Shown here piece after piece: positions 34,430-43,329 of a DNA stretch of 64,000 bases. This DNA is from an uncultured Flavobacteriaceae bacterium (GTDB lineage: Bacteria > Bacteroidota > Bacteroidia > Flavobacteriales > Flavobacteriaceae). Below the pieces are notes generated by a model that saw only the letters and a program-made list of their open reading frames with translations, had not been told where the DNA came from and searched no databases. Every line of letters begins with the position of its first letter. Position 1 is the first letter of the stretch. Made by a program: the position numbers and the translations under genes. The stretch is from NCBI GenBank assembly GCA_905181615.1, contig CAJIYH010000002.1, positions 682,001-746,000 on the forward strand, in the 5' to 3' direction.

Positions 34430-35992
34430 ATGAATCTAAAGCCAATTCAAATCTTATGGGTAGATGATGAAGTCGATCTTCTCAAACCTCATAGACTATT
34501 TCTTTTAGATAAGGGATATGAAGTTACTCTTTGCAACAACGGTCTTGAGGCCATTGAAATAATTGATCTCCATAATTTTCAAGCAGTTTTATTAGACGAA
34601 AATATGCCTGGGCTGGATGGGTTAGAAACCTTAGCTCTTATAAAAGGTAAACTTCCTAGTCTTCCCGTAATTATGGTTACTAAGAATGAGGAAGAACACA
34701 TTATGGAAGATGCGATAGGATCTAAAATTTCAGACTATTTAATCAAGCCCGTTAATCCAAATCAAATATTACTATCCCTAAAGAAAAACTTACTCCATAG
34801 GGACTTAATCGCTGAAAAAACAACTCGAAACTATCAGCAAGAATTTAGAAAGATAAGTCTTGAATTAATGGATTTAAAATCATTCTCCGACTGGGAAAAG
34901 TTTTATAAAAAAATGGTTCATTGGGAATTGCAACTCGAAACACTCGTTGACCCAGGAATGATCGAGATATTTGAAAGTCAAATCAAAGAAGCTAACAACT
35001 TGTTTTCTAAGTTTATAGCCGCTGAATACGAAGGATGGATACTTAACCCTACTTCGGCTCCAGAACTATCACACACGGTGTTTAAAAACAAGATTAAGCC
35101 CTTACTGAAAGAAACACAGCCAACTTTATTGTTGGTTATTGATAATTTACGGATGGACCAGTGGAAAACCATTGAGCCAATCCTATTAGATTTTTATACT
35201 AAAGACAGTGAAGAGTCTTATTACAGCATCCTACCCACTGCGACTCAGTATGCTAGAAATGCTCTTTTTTCTGGACTAACTCCTCTTAAAATTGCAACAG
35301 AATTTCCCAAATGGTGGAAAAACGATAGTGAAGAAGGTGGTAAAAACTTATTCGAAAAAGAACTACTAGAACGACAATTGAAGAAATTGAGGATAGATGG
35401 AAAAACGAGTTATCACAAAATAACCAATATAAAGAGTGGAAAGTTACTTTCTAAATCTCTAAGTAATCATAAAAAAGAGAAGCTCACAGCCGTAGTTTAT
35501 AATTTTGTTGATATGATATCACATGCTAAATCCGAAATGGAAATAATAAAAGAGTTAGCTTCTGACAACAAAGCTTATCGTTCATTAACTGCAAGTTGGT
35601 TCAAAAATTCACCTTTACTTGAAATTTTATTAGAAGCAAAAAAGTTAAATTTCCAACTTATAATAACCACAGATCACGGCACAATCAGTGTAGACCAAGC
35701 GGTTCAAGTTGTTGGAGATAAACATACAAGTTCAAACCTTCGCTATAAAACAGGCAGGAGCTTAACTTATCCTTCCAGTAAAGTTTATGAGGTAAGTAGC
35801 CCTAAGTCCATTGGCCTTCCGCAAACAAGCATTAATAATAAATATATTTTTGCTTTAAACTATAATTACTTTGTGTATCCCCAAAACTACAATCACTTTG
35901 CTACACTTTTCAATAACAGTTATCAACATGGAGGGATTTCTATGGAAGAAGTAATTATACCTTTTGTAGTTTTGCAACCCAAAAGTAATTAA
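34430..35992 (+). CDS. porX: PorX, type IX secretion response regulator with PglZ domain
   Basis: PorX controls genes of the type IX secretion system together with the kinase PorY and the sigma factor SigP. The 520-residue protein has a receiver domain (residues 1-120) with the acidic pair in LWVDDEVDLL, phospho-acceptor Asp56 in LLDENMPGLDG and the Lys in YLIKPVNPNQ. A helical linker follows. From about residue 200 it has an alkaline-phosphatase-like PglZ domain, with LLLVIDNLRMDQWK holding the metal Asp, ILPTATQYARNALFSGL with the Thr nucleophile site, and TTDHGTISVDQ and GDKHTSSNLRYKTG with further metal ligands. The porY partner is not in the window. tsaE follows after three bases. Confidence 0.95.
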   Translation: MNLKPIQILWVDDEVDLLKPHRLFLLDKGYEVTLCNNGLEAIEIIDLHNFQAVLLDENMPGLDGLETLALIKGKLPSLPVIMVTKNEEEHIMEDAIGSKISDYLIKPVNPNQILLSLKKNLLHRDLIAEKTTRNYQQEFRKISLELMDLKSFSDWEKFYKKMVHWELQLETLVDPGMIEIFESQIKEANNLFSKFIAAEYEGWILNPTSAPELSHTVFKNKIKPLLKETQPTLLLVIDNLRMDQWKTIEPILLDFYTKDSEESYYSILPTATQYARNALFSGLTPLKIATEFPKWWKNDSEEGGKNLFEKELLERQLKKLRIDGKTSYHKITNIKSGKLLSKSLSNHKKEKLTAVVYNFVDMISHAKSEMEIIKELASDNKAYRSLTASWFKNSPLLEILLEAKKLNFQLIITTDHGTISVDQAVQVVGDKHTSSNLRYKTGRSLTYPSSKVYEVSSPKSIGLPQTSINNKYIFALNYNYFVYPQNYNHFATLFNNSYQHGGISMEEVIIPFVVLQPKSN

Positions 35993-35995
35993 CAT

Positions 35996-36403
35996 ATGAT
36001 TCAGAAGTTTAAATTGAATGAAGTAAGTGCTTTAGCAAAAGAGCTTCACCTTAAAATAAAACATCCCGTGTTAGTATTTGAAGGAAATATGGGAGTCGGA
36101 AAAACTACATTAATCCATGCACTTTGTAAAGAATGGGATGTAATAGACTTGGTAAGCAGTCCTACTTTTTCTTTGATTAATGAGTATAAAACTAAGGAAG
36201 ATCGTTCTATTTATCACTTTGATTGTTATCGCTTAGAATCCGCAGATGAAGCTTTTGATTTTGGAGCGGAAGTATATATTGACTCAGGATCTGTTTGCTT
36301 AATTGAGTGGCCCGAAAAAATAAGTCCCTTACTTCCTCCAGAACTACATCAAATTAAATTAACCTATATAGATCAAAATACTCGAGAAATAGACTTCTCC
36401 TAA
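35996..36403 (+). CDS. tsaE: tRNA t6A biosynthesis ATPase TsaE
   Basis: TsaE is the ATPase that works with TsaB and TsaD to make the t6A37 modification on ANN-decoding tRNAs. The 135 residues have the Walker A loop FEGNMGVGKTTLIHALCKEW, the switch SSPTFSLINEYKT, IYHFDCYRLESADEAFDFGA and the conserved LIEWPEKI. The length is normal. It follows porX closely, an arrangement I recall in other flavobacteria, and a small membrane-protein gene comes 34 bases later. Confidence 0.95.
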   Translation: MIQKFKLNEVSALAKELHLKIKHPVLVFEGNMGVGKTTLIHALCKEWDVIDLVSSPTFSLINEYKTKEDRSIYHFDCYRLESADEAFDFGAEVYIDSGSVCLIEWPEKISPLLPPELHQIKLTYIDQNTREIDFS

Positions 36404-36436
36404 CAGAAAGAATATTATTTTTACAAAAATATTAGA

Positions 36437-36802
36437 ATGAGCTTTTTAAAAAGATTAGGGTATTATTTAGGCGGTTTTTCTGCAGGTCTTATTTTTTTAT
36501 TTTTTATATTAAATGGAAAAAAAACACAATGTAATTATAGCCCTGATGCAAGAGTATTAAATGATTTGTCAAAAAAAAAATGGGTATATAGTTTAGATGT
36601 TAGACCCTTTTTTAAATTAGATTCATTAAATATTGCTTCGCTAGTAAATGAAGGAGATATTAATTTTGGTGCGAGTGAAACTAAAAGAGATAGTTGTAAA
36701 ATTTATACAATTGAAACAAAAATTGGAGTTAAAGAATACGACTTGAAAGTTGAGAATTGTGTCAAAAAAGTTACCGTATTATCAGTTGTTTTTTTGGATT
36801 AA
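36437..36802 (+). CDS. Small single-helix membrane protein, flavobacterial conserved
   Basis: The 121-residue protein has one N-terminal membrane helix (LGYYLGGFSAGLIFLFFILN) followed by a soluble domain with four Cys-containing or beta-prone segments, among them NYSPDARVLNDLSKKKWVY and FGASETKRDSCKIYTIE. I recall similar proteins after tsaE in flavobacteria, usually labelled DUF4258 by automated pipelines. The topology with Lys-Arg before the helix suggests a cytoplasmic N-terminus and an extracytoplasmic body. The function is unknown. The 137 bases between it and aroB hold no other gene. Confidence 0.75.
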   Translation: MSFLKRLGYYLGGFSAGLIFLFFILNGKKTQCNYSPDARVLNDLSKKKWVYSLDVRPFFKLDSLNIASLVNEGDINFGASETKRDSCKIYTIETKIGVKEYDLKVENCVKKVTVLSVVFLD

Positions 36803-36939
36803 CATAAACACTTAGAGTTTTAAAAAAAGCATCTCAAAAATTTGAAGTGCCCTTTCATAAATAAAAATAGTGCTTTATTAATTTAGGGCTCCATAAACAT
36901 AAAAAAATAGGATTATTAACATAATATCATGAAAAAAAA

Positions 36940-38007
36940 ATGAAATCCATTGCTGCAAAGGGATATACGGTTGAATTCACTGATGAACAGTATATTATAT
37001 TAAATAATTTTATAACTTCGAAAGATTATTCTTCTGTTTTCATACTTGTTGATGAAAATACAGAGCAAAATTGTTTGCCAATTTTTCTAGATAATTTTTC
37101 AATTGAGATGCCTTTAGAGATAATATCTATGGAGGCTGGTGAAGAAAATAAACACATTCATACTTGCTCTGGTGTCTGGAAAGCTCTTTCAGAACTTGGT
37201 GCAGATCGTAAAAGTCTAATAATTAACTTAGGAGGAGGAGTTGTTACCGATCTAGGAGGTTTTGTCGCTTCTACTTTCAAGCGAGGAATTGACTTTATAA
37301 ATATACCCACTACCTTATTATCCATGGTAGATGCTTCTGTTGGTGGTAAAACTGGTGTTGATATAGGTGCTCTTAAAAATCAGGTTGGTGTTATTATTAA
37401 CCCACAAATGGTTTTGGTTGATATAAAATACTTAAAAACACTTCCAAAAAATGAATACAGAAGTGGTTATGCTGAAATGCTAAAACATGGCTTGATTCAG
37501 GATAAGGACTATTGGAAAATTCTAGCAGATTATAAGCATATTTCTTCAGAAGAAATTTTAAGGCATATCCACCATTCGGTTGCCATAAAAAATAAAGTTG
37601 TCCTAGAAGATCCGTATGAACATGACTTAAGAAAGATTTTAAATTATGGCCATACATTAGGGCATGCAATTGAGTCTTTTTGCCTAACAATGAAAAATAA
37701 AAATAAACTCCTTCATGGAGAGGCAATAGCAATTGGGATGATCTTAGAGGCAAATATATCGTCTAAATTAACTGGTTTGAGTCAAGAGCAATGTGATGAA
37801 ATAAAACACGTTTTTAATTCCATTTACCCAAAAGTAAGTTTTAGTAAACAAGAGATTAAAGAAATAGTGGCCCTGTTGCAGTACGACAAGAAAAACAGTC
37901 ACGGCATTATAAAATTTGCCCTAATCGAATCAATTGGTAAAGCCGTAATTGACATTGAAGTTCCGAATGAACTTCTAGAAGATTCTTTCGATTACTACGC
38001 CCATTAA
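36940..38007 (+). CDS. aroB: 3-dehydroquinate synthase
   Basis: AroB makes the first carbocycle of the shikimate pathway. The 355-residue NAD and metal-dependent enzyme shows the nucleotide-binding LGGGVVTDLGGFVASTFKRG, PTTLLSMVDASVGGKTGVD, EYRSGYAEMLKHGLI with the metal Glu, and the metal His in NYGHTLGHAIESF and LLHGEAIAIGM. All metal ligands and active-site lysines are present. Just upstream an ATG with nine A (36929) runs into a TGA that overlaps this gene's ATG. One extra A would fuse it in frame, but the extra residues are not needed. The gene is convergent with ppc, three bases away. Confidence 0.96.
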   Translation: MKSIAAKGYTVEFTDEQYIILNNFITSKDYSSVFILVDENTEQNCLPIFLDNFSIEMPLEIISMEAGEENKHIHTCSGVWKALSELGADRKSLIINLGGGVVTDLGGFVASTFKRGIDFINIPTTLLSMVDASVGGKTGVDIGALKNQVGVIINPQMVLVDIKYLKTLPKNEYRSGYAEMLKHGLIQDKDYWKILADYKHISSEEILRHIHHSVAIKNKVVLEDPYEHDLRKILNYGHTLGHAIESFCLTMKNKNKLLHGEAIAIGMILEANISSKLTGLSQEQCDEIKHVFNSIYPKVSFSKQEIKEIVALLQYDKKNSHGIIKFALIESIGKAVIDIEVPNELLEDSFDYYAH

Positions 38008-38010
38008 AAC

Positions 38011-40599
38011 CTAACAGGAGTTTCTACTCGCGTTAATATTTCCAAAAAGAGATCTGGTTACAAGCTTTTCATAAATCTCTAGTTGTGATTCATCAAGCTG
38101 ATTATCATTCTTAAGCTCTTGTATAGTGCTTAAAGCATATTGCTGAATAGTTAGCAAAGGCTGTACAATAGCTTCTCTCATCTCAATAGAATGCTTCCCT
38201 GCAGGTTGATCTTCCATCAATTCGTTGTAGCCTGTTAACTTTAATAACATTTCTTTTGTGAGCAGATATTCATCGTGAATGATATCCCAAAAGGGACCGT
38301 ACTCCTTGTCTTCACCAATATGAGCTGTTAGTTTAAAAAATGACTTGGTTAAACTCATCATGCTGTTTGCTATAAGAGTTCTGAAGAATGCTGAGTTTTC
38401 ATAAAGCGAGCTCACTTTATCAAAGTCTCCATTTACTTCAAAAGATTTAATTGCAGTTCCTACGCCAAAAAAACCAGGTACATTTTGCTTAGACTGACTC
38501 CAACTTCCTACAAAAGGAATTGCTCTAAGATCTGAAAAATTAAGTTTTGAAGAACTTCCTCTTTTAGAAGGTCGACTTCCAATATTTGTTTTCGAGTAAT
38601 ATTGAAGTGTACTCATGTTTTCCAAATAAGGTACAAACTTAGGGTGTGATTTGAAATCACTGTAAGACTGATAACTTATATCTGCAAGCTGTTGCATCGT
38701 TATTCGGTCATTATCTGCAAATTGATTATCGTCGTTCTTGAACACCTGATTTGATATTCCTGAACTCAAAAGCTGTTCCAAGTTGAATTGACTTGAATCT
38801 AAAGTTCCAAAATTAGAACTGATGGTCTGACCTTGAACTGTTAATTGAATGTCGTCTGCTCTTATTCGATCGCCCATTGAAGCGTAAAATTTGTGAGTAT
38901 TACCACCACCACGAGCAGGAGGTCCTCCACGACCATCAAAAAAGGCTACCGCAACTCCAAAGTTTCCAGAAACGTCAGACAACTCCTCTTTTGCTTTATA
39001 AATACTCCAATTTGCCATAAAATAACCCCCATCTTTTGTTCCATCAGAAAAACCAAGCATAATTGTCTGCTTCATGTTTCTAGTTTTTAGATGGGCACTG
39101 TAAACGGGATTAGAATATAAATTATGCATAATTTCTTGCGAAACCTGTAAATCGTCAACAGTCTCAAAAAGAGGAATCAAATCTACTGTAGGACTATCCC
39201 ATCCACAAATTCGATGTAAAGCAAATAGCTGCAGCATATTTTCAATACTCTGACAGTTACTTATTATATATCGATGACATCCTTTTTCACCATTCCGCTC
39301 TTGAATAGATTTCATGGCATATATGGAGCCTAATGTGTGTTTAACTATATCATCATCAAAAAGCGACTCAGGAACGTTTCCTGTTAATTGAGGTAAAATT
39401 AAAAGACGCTCATCTAAACTTAACCCTAAATAATCTTCAGGTAATCCTGTGATATAATCCTGAATGTTTGGGTGTGAAACTATTGCTTCAAAGACATGAT
39501 TGTGAATCCGTGAATCTTGACGAATGTCTAGAGATGCAAAATGAAACCCAAAAAGTTTAACTTTATTTCTTAGGTCTACAATTTCGTTTAAGTAAAGACT
39601 TTGATGGCGTGCTTTAAGTAATGCCTCAATCCCTTCCAACTTTCTAATCATAAAATCCGTATCAATAGGCTCAATTGTATTCGGATTAAACAAGGTATGA
39701 TAAAGCGTTGATTCTAAATCAGTAATCATTAGATCAACTTCATCAAAGGTAATTTTCCTTTTTAATTTTCTTAGATCCCTGTAATAATTTCTTAAGATAC
39801 TAAATCTGAGTTTTTCTGCTGTTTTTAGGGTGATTTCAGGAGTTACAAATGGATTTCCATCCCGGTCTCCTCCTGGCCAAAAGCCAAAATCAAAAATAGA
39901 ATTATCTATGGTTTCACCTTCAAAAACATGCTGCTCTAGATAGTTGTAAATAACTGCAGCAGATTTATAAAAAACATTTTCTAAAAACCACATCAAGCTA
40001 ACAGCTTCGTCTAGAGGGCTTGGTTTTCTTTTATTAAAAAAACGAGTTTTACCTAACTGAGCAAGTAATAATTTGATTTGCTCTAGATTATCATTTTTTA
40101 AAGCATCAGATAGGTCTGTAATGATTCCAAGTACAGAGCCCGGATAAAATTGTGTTGGATGCGCTGTAAGTACAATTCTAACCTTAAATCTATTTAAATA
40201 TTCTTTTAATTCAGGAAAATTGTTTTTTGCCTTTGCACCTTCTTTAATATAACGAAGTGTACCCCTACCGTGCATGTTATTTACGTATGAAAATCCAGCA
40301 TCTTCAATTGCATCGAAGAGCACAATTTGACGTTCAATAAACTTTAAAAAGCTAAATAAAAGGTCGTATTTGTTTTGACCTTCCATTCCTTTAGCAAAAC
40401 TCTCGAAAAATTCATCTACAATTTGTTTGGGAGCTAAATCAGACTCATATCCTTTAGCACAAAAGTCTGTAAAAAGAGGAAGTAAAAGTGAGGTTTGGGG
40501 TATAGAATCGAATGGTAATTTGAGGAATAGACTGTTATAAATTTCAAACTTCGAAACAACATAATCATTAAATCGTTCCGCTTTAGTTTTTCTTGCCAT
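38011..40599 (-). CDS. ppc: Phosphoenolpyruvate carboxylase
   Basis: Ppc fixes bicarbonate on phosphoenolpyruvate to refill oxaloacetate, an important anaplerotic step for marine flavobacteria. The 862-residue enzyme has the catalytic His in VLTAHPTQFYPGSVLG, the substrate-binding FWPGGDRDGNPFVTPE, MLGFSDGTKDGGYFMANWSI and the glycine-rich catalytic loop FDGRGGPPARGGGNTHKFYA. QGQTISSNFGT follows. The C-terminus ends NINASRNSC instead of the enterobacterial NTG, as I recall for Bacteroidetes versions. The sequence AFFRTLIANSMMSLTKS is conserved near the regulatory site. Confidence 0.96.
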   Translation of the reverse strand: MARKTKAERFNDYVVSKFEIYNSLFLKLPFDSIPQTSLLLPLFTDFCAKGYESDLAPKQIVDEFFESFAKGMEGQNKYDLLFSFLKFIERQIVLFDAIEDAGFSYVNNMHGRGTLRYIKEGAKAKNNFPELKEYLNRFKVRIVLTAHPTQFYPGSVLGIITDLSDALKNDNLEQIKLLLAQLGKTRFFNKRKPSPLDEAVSLMWFLENVFYKSAAVIYNYLEQHVFEGETIDNSIFDFGFWPGGDRDGNPFVTPEITLKTAEKLRFSILRNYYRDLRKLKRKITFDEVDLMITDLESTLYHTLFNPNTIEPIDTDFMIRKLEGIEALLKARHQSLYLNEIVDLRNKVKLFGFHFASLDIRQDSRIHNHVFEAIVSHPNIQDYITGLPEDYLGLSLDERLLILPQLTGNVPESLFDDDIVKHTLGSIYAMKSIQERNGEKGCHRYIISNCQSIENMLQLFALHRICGWDSPTVDLIPLFETVDDLQVSQEIMHNLYSNPVYSAHLKTRNMKQTIMLGFSDGTKDGGYFMANWSIYKAKEELSDVSGNFGVAVAFFDGRGGPPARGGGNTHKFYASMGDRIRADDIQLTVQGQTISSNFGTLDSSQFNLEQLLSSGISNQVFKNDDNQFADNDRITMQQLADISYQSYSDFKSHPKFVPYLENMSTLQYYSKTNIGSRPSKRGSSSKLNFSDLRAIPFVGSWSQSKQNVPGFFGVGTAIKSFEVNGDFDKVSSLYENSAFFRTLIANSMMSLTKSFFKLTAHIGEDKEYGPFWDIIHDEYLLTKEMLLKLTGYNELMEDQPAGKHSIEMREAIVQPLLTIQQYALSTIQELKNDNQLDESQLEIYEKLVTRSLFGNINASRNSC

Positions 40600-40622
40600 A
40601 TTAGTTTATCTGTATGTTTCTT

Positions 40623-41102
40623 TTATAAATCATTAAAAATTGTATGCATTAATCGTTTTTTGTCATTGATGCTTTCTTCCAATGAGATCATGGTCTCTGT
40701 TCTCAAAACTCCTGAAATATCATCAATCATAAAAATAATATCTTTAGCATGCTTAGTATCGCGTGCTCTTACCTTACAAAAAACATTAAATTTTCCTGTG
40801 GTAATGTGCGCTACCGTGACAAAAGGAATGTCTTTTAAATCTTGTAGTGCTTTTTGAGTAGTATTGTTCTTTTCAAGAAAAATACCAACATAGGCTATAA
40901 AAGAATATCCCAATTTTTCGTAATCAACATTAAGAGACGAACCCTTAATGATTCCTGCATCTTCCATTTTTTTAACACGGACATGAACAGTTCCAGCAGA
41001 AATCAAAAGTTTCTTGGAAATATCAGTGAAAGGAATTCGTGTATTATCAATTAAAATGTCTAAAATTTGGTGGTCAACCTCGTCGAGTTTAAACTTTGGC
41101 AT
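40623..41102 (-). CDS. Lrp/AsnC-family transcriptional regulator
   Basis: The 159-residue protein has an N-terminal winged helix-turn-helix (residues about 5-60, with VDHQILDILIDNTRIPFTDI and SAGTVHVRVKKMEDAGIIKG) and a C-terminal RAM/ACT effector-binding domain (about 70-150, with VTVAHITTGKFNVFCKVRAR). Such regulators form octamers and respond to amino acids. The regulon is unknown. It sits alone, 23 bases ahead of ppc on the same strand, so read-through into ppc or control of ppc is possible. Confidence 0.93.
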   Translation of the reverse strand: MPKFKLDEVDHQILDILIDNTRIPFTDISKKLLISAGTVHVRVKKMEDAGIIKGSSLNVDYEKLGYSFIAYVGIFLEKNNTTQKALQDLKDIPFVTVAHITTGKFNVFCKVRARDTKHAKDIIFMIDDISGVLRTETMISLEESINDKKRLMHTIFNDL

Positions 41103-41169
41103 AATGTTTATTTTTATATAATTGCTAATTTAAAGAAAACGTTGCTGCATTATATATGAATTTCAAAAA

Positions 41170-42279
41170 TTAGACATAAATTAACAAAGAAATGGTTTTT
41201 GTTAAATTTTCATAATCTGGATTTAATGGGTCTAAAACAATATTCTTTAAGGCATCGTGCTGCTGAGCATCAATTTTAAGTAAGCCCTTCAAACCTTCGT
41301 CAAGTAACTCTATTTCAGGAATAAAAACTACATCAGCTCCTTTTTTAAGTTCTTTAAATTGATAAAAAACACTATTAGCTGAAGTTTTAAAGTTACCTTC
41401 TGTAGAAGTTTTGATGTTGAAAATTTCAACATCTCTTAGATTCTTATAATTTTCTGGTATTTCAAAGTAGCTGTTAACGTTGAAATCAGTTATTGAACTT
41501 GATGCTATTGTATTGCACATTGCTATTATAGCCTCTAAAACGTGTTTTCTGACAATAATACGGTGGTAATCATCTTTAAAGTGTCCAGCCTCAAAAAGAA
41601 CAGTAGGCGTATTTAGTGATGTAAAATAGTCTCCAACACAGTTGATGTTAAAAGAATCATCGTAACGCCCAACAGCATCAGGAATGCTTTTTTGAAGCTT
41701 GTTGTTTGCAGAAACTATTAAACCCATTGCGAGTTCTCGTGCGGCCGTAACGGTCCGGTTTTTGTCTGCAGAAGGTGCTAGAAAAGAAATTGTAGCCGGT
41801 ATGTAGGTGTTTCCAGCGGTAAAAACAGTTCGCTGCCCGTGTAAATTAAAACAATAGTGAGGTTCAAATTGATCATAAACAGACCGAAGAACTATACTCT
41901 CGGGTTGACTTAGTTCAATGGCATCTCGATTTAAGTCCACTTCGTTTGCATTAAATCGTGTATATGCATCAGAACCGTCAGGATTTAGTTGAGGAATCAT
42001 TACAAAAGTACATTGATCCAAGAGGTTAAAAGCCGCAGGAGTCTTTAAATACATCCAGAAATCAAGCATTGCCTTAGTTGATGTAGATTCATTTCCATGC
42101 ATTTGTGACCACATTAAAACTTTAAATGGACCATTTCCTTTATGATAAGAATATATAGGTTTTCCTTGAGCAGAAGAACCGATTGTAGTTAGGGTATCTA
42201 ATAAATCATTTTCTTTTAGAAAAACATCAAGCATTGTTGGCGTTAAAAGCCGGCTGTTATTTAAGTCTAATTTTTTCAT
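41170..42279 (-). CDS. M14-family zinc carboxypeptidase
   Basis: This peptidase-fold protein has the zinc ligands of the M14 family, the His and Glu in WSQMHGNESTSTKAML and the His in HYCFNLHGQRTVF, with PQLNPDGSDAYTRFNANEVD LNRD (a break is added here) as the substrate-binding block and the catalytic Glu in VLFEAGHFKDD. It has 369 residues from ATG 42279 and no signal peptide, so it is cytoplasmic. It might act on murein peptides, aspartylated substrates or dipeptides. An in-frame ATG at 42303 lies ahead of the -7 box TACATTTG, so I discount it. The gene is divergent from the XRE regulator. Confidence 0.88.
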   Translation of the reverse strand: MKKLDLNNSRLLTPTMLDVFLKENDLLDTLTTIGSSAQGKPIYSYHKGNGPFKVLMWSQMHGNESTSTKAMLDFWMYLKTPAAFNLLDQCTFVMIPQLNPDGSDAYTRFNANEVDLNRDAIELSQPESIVLRSVYDQFEPHYCFNLHGQRTVFTAGNTYIPATISFLAPSADKNRTVTAARELAMGLIVSANNKLQKSIPDAVGRYDDSFNINCVGDYFTSLNTPTVLFEAGHFKDDYHRIIVRKHVLEAIIAMCNTIASSSITDFNVNSYFEIPENYKNLRDVEIFNIKTSTEGNFKTSANSVFYQFKELKKGADVVFIPEIELLDEGLKGLLKIDAQQHDALKNIVLDPLNPDYENLTKTISLLIYV

Positions 42280-42282
42280 GTG

Positions 42283-42310
42283 TACAAATGTAAACACAAT
42301 CATGTTTACA
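42283..42310. promoter_or_regulatory. Palindromic operator-like region over the M14 peptidase promoter
   Basis: TGTAAACA (42289-42296) and TGTTTACA (42303-42310) form a perfect 8-bp inverted repeat with a 6-base spacer. A smaller palindrome, TACA-AA-TGTA (42283-42292), overlaps it. The peptidase -7 box TACATTTG (42292-42285) lies inside this region. The right side continues into a 14-base sequence that is repeated over the start codon of the XRE regulator gene (42529-42542), which suggests a binding site of that regulator. Confidence 0.5.
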
Positions 42311-42531
42311 ATGTTAAACTTAATTTAGTTACTAATGTGTACAAAAAGCCTGTTTAATGTTACATAATTAACTCAGAATTGACCTTAATAGCTTATTATA
42401 AATTTAAACCACTATTTATCAATTATTTATGTATTTATTACAAAGCTATTATTCAAACATTAATGTTTATATTAATCAAATTTTATTCAAAATATAATAC
42501 TATATTGCATTAACACAAAATATATGTTACA

Positions 42532-42924
42532 ATGTTAAACTTTGAAGAGATTGTTTTGAGAATAAAAAAAGTTATTGAAGATCATGAATTAAATGCAGCA
42601 AGTTTTGCTGAGAAAATAGGTGTGCAACGTTCCGGTATATCTCATATATTATCTGGTCGTAATAAACCTAGTTTAGAATTCCTTTCTAAAATTCAAATAA
42701 CTTTTGAGGAAGTTGAATTTGATTGGTTACTTTTAGGGACAAAAAATAATTCCGAAAATACCCCCTCTACCCTTTTCAATATTCCCGAAGAAAAAAGTAA
42801 AATTGATTTACAACACACCACCCCTTATTTAGGGTCTGAAAATTCAGAGGATGAAAAAGAAATAAAAAAAATTATTTTCATATACGCTGATGATAGCTTT
42901 AAGCTTATTGATAAAAAATCTTAG
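42532..42924 (+). CDS. XRE-family transcriptional regulator
   Basis: Residues about 8-62 form a Cro/C1-type helix-turn-helix, with AASFAEKIGVQRSGISHILS as the recognition part and GRNKPSLEFLSKIQ following. The rest (about 75-130) is acidic and low in complexity, ending IIFIYADDSFKLIDKKS. The 130-residue size and this tail are familiar from flavobacteria. The starting ATG sits at 42534 or two bases before, within a 14-base repeat also present in the operator-like region to the left, so autoregulation plus control of the divergent peptidase gene is plausible. A small lipoprotein gene follows 20 bases later. Confidence 0.9.
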   Translation: MLNFEEIVLRIKKVIEDHELNAASFAEKIGVQRSGISHILSGRNKPSLEFLSKIQITFEEVEFDWLLLGTKNNSENTPSTLFNIPEEKSKIDLQHTTPYLGSENSEDEKEIKKIIFIYADDSFKLIDKKS

Positions 42925-42944
42925 TACTTTTACCTAAAAAATAC

Positions 42945-43322
42945 ATGAGAGTTCTGATTTCCTTTGTTTTACTTATAGTTTGTTGTTCATGCTATACCAA
43001 TACTAGAGATTGTGAGCAGTTTTATGAAGGAACATTTGAATTTAAAACCATTGTTGGAGACAAGATCCTAACATCAACATTCGTTCGAGATGCCCGTTTT
43101 GAAGTAGAAACTTTTGATGGTAAAATTGATTCCGCTTCAATCCGATGGGTTAATTCCTGTGAGTTCATCCTTACAAAGTTACACCCAACCTCTAATCAGG
43201 ATAAGCGTCCTATATCGATAAAAATTCTTTCTACCTCAAATAACAAATATGATTTTGAGTATGCTCTTGTTGGGGATTCAAAGAGCAAGCAGCGTGGAAC
43301 CATAACTAAAATAAACAACTAG
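42945..43322 (+). CDS. Small lipoprotein of unknown function
   Basis: A signal peptide with lipobox (SFVLLIVCCSC) heads the 125-residue protein, so it is lipid-anchored at the envelope. The remainder is a predicted beta-rich domain with CEQFYEGTFEFKTIVGDKIL, ASIRWVNSCEFILTKLHPTS and SKQRGTITKI. I recall close relatives next to parC in many flavobacteria, where pipelines sometimes wrongly call them DNA topoisomerase IV. It shows no nucleic-acid-binding features. The decayed terC gene lies downstream. Confidence 0.8.
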   Translation: MRVLISFVLLIVCCSCYTNTRDCEQFYEGTFEFKTIVGDKILTSTFVRDARFEVETFDGKIDSASIRWVNSCEFILTKLHPTSNQDKRPISIKILSTSNNKYDFEYALVGDSKSKQRGTITKINN

Positions 43323-43329
43323 AATTAAA

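Noticed and set aside
36846-36892. A loose inverted repeat GCCCT/AGGGC as a terminator or riboswitch
   Set aside because: The arms are only five bases and far apart in A+T-rich DNA, so chance is likely.
36929-36940. An upstream ATG with nine A before aroB as an alternative start or slippage switch
   Set aside because: It reads into TGA after four codons and the next ATG gives a normal aroB N-terminus; no evidence of slippage.
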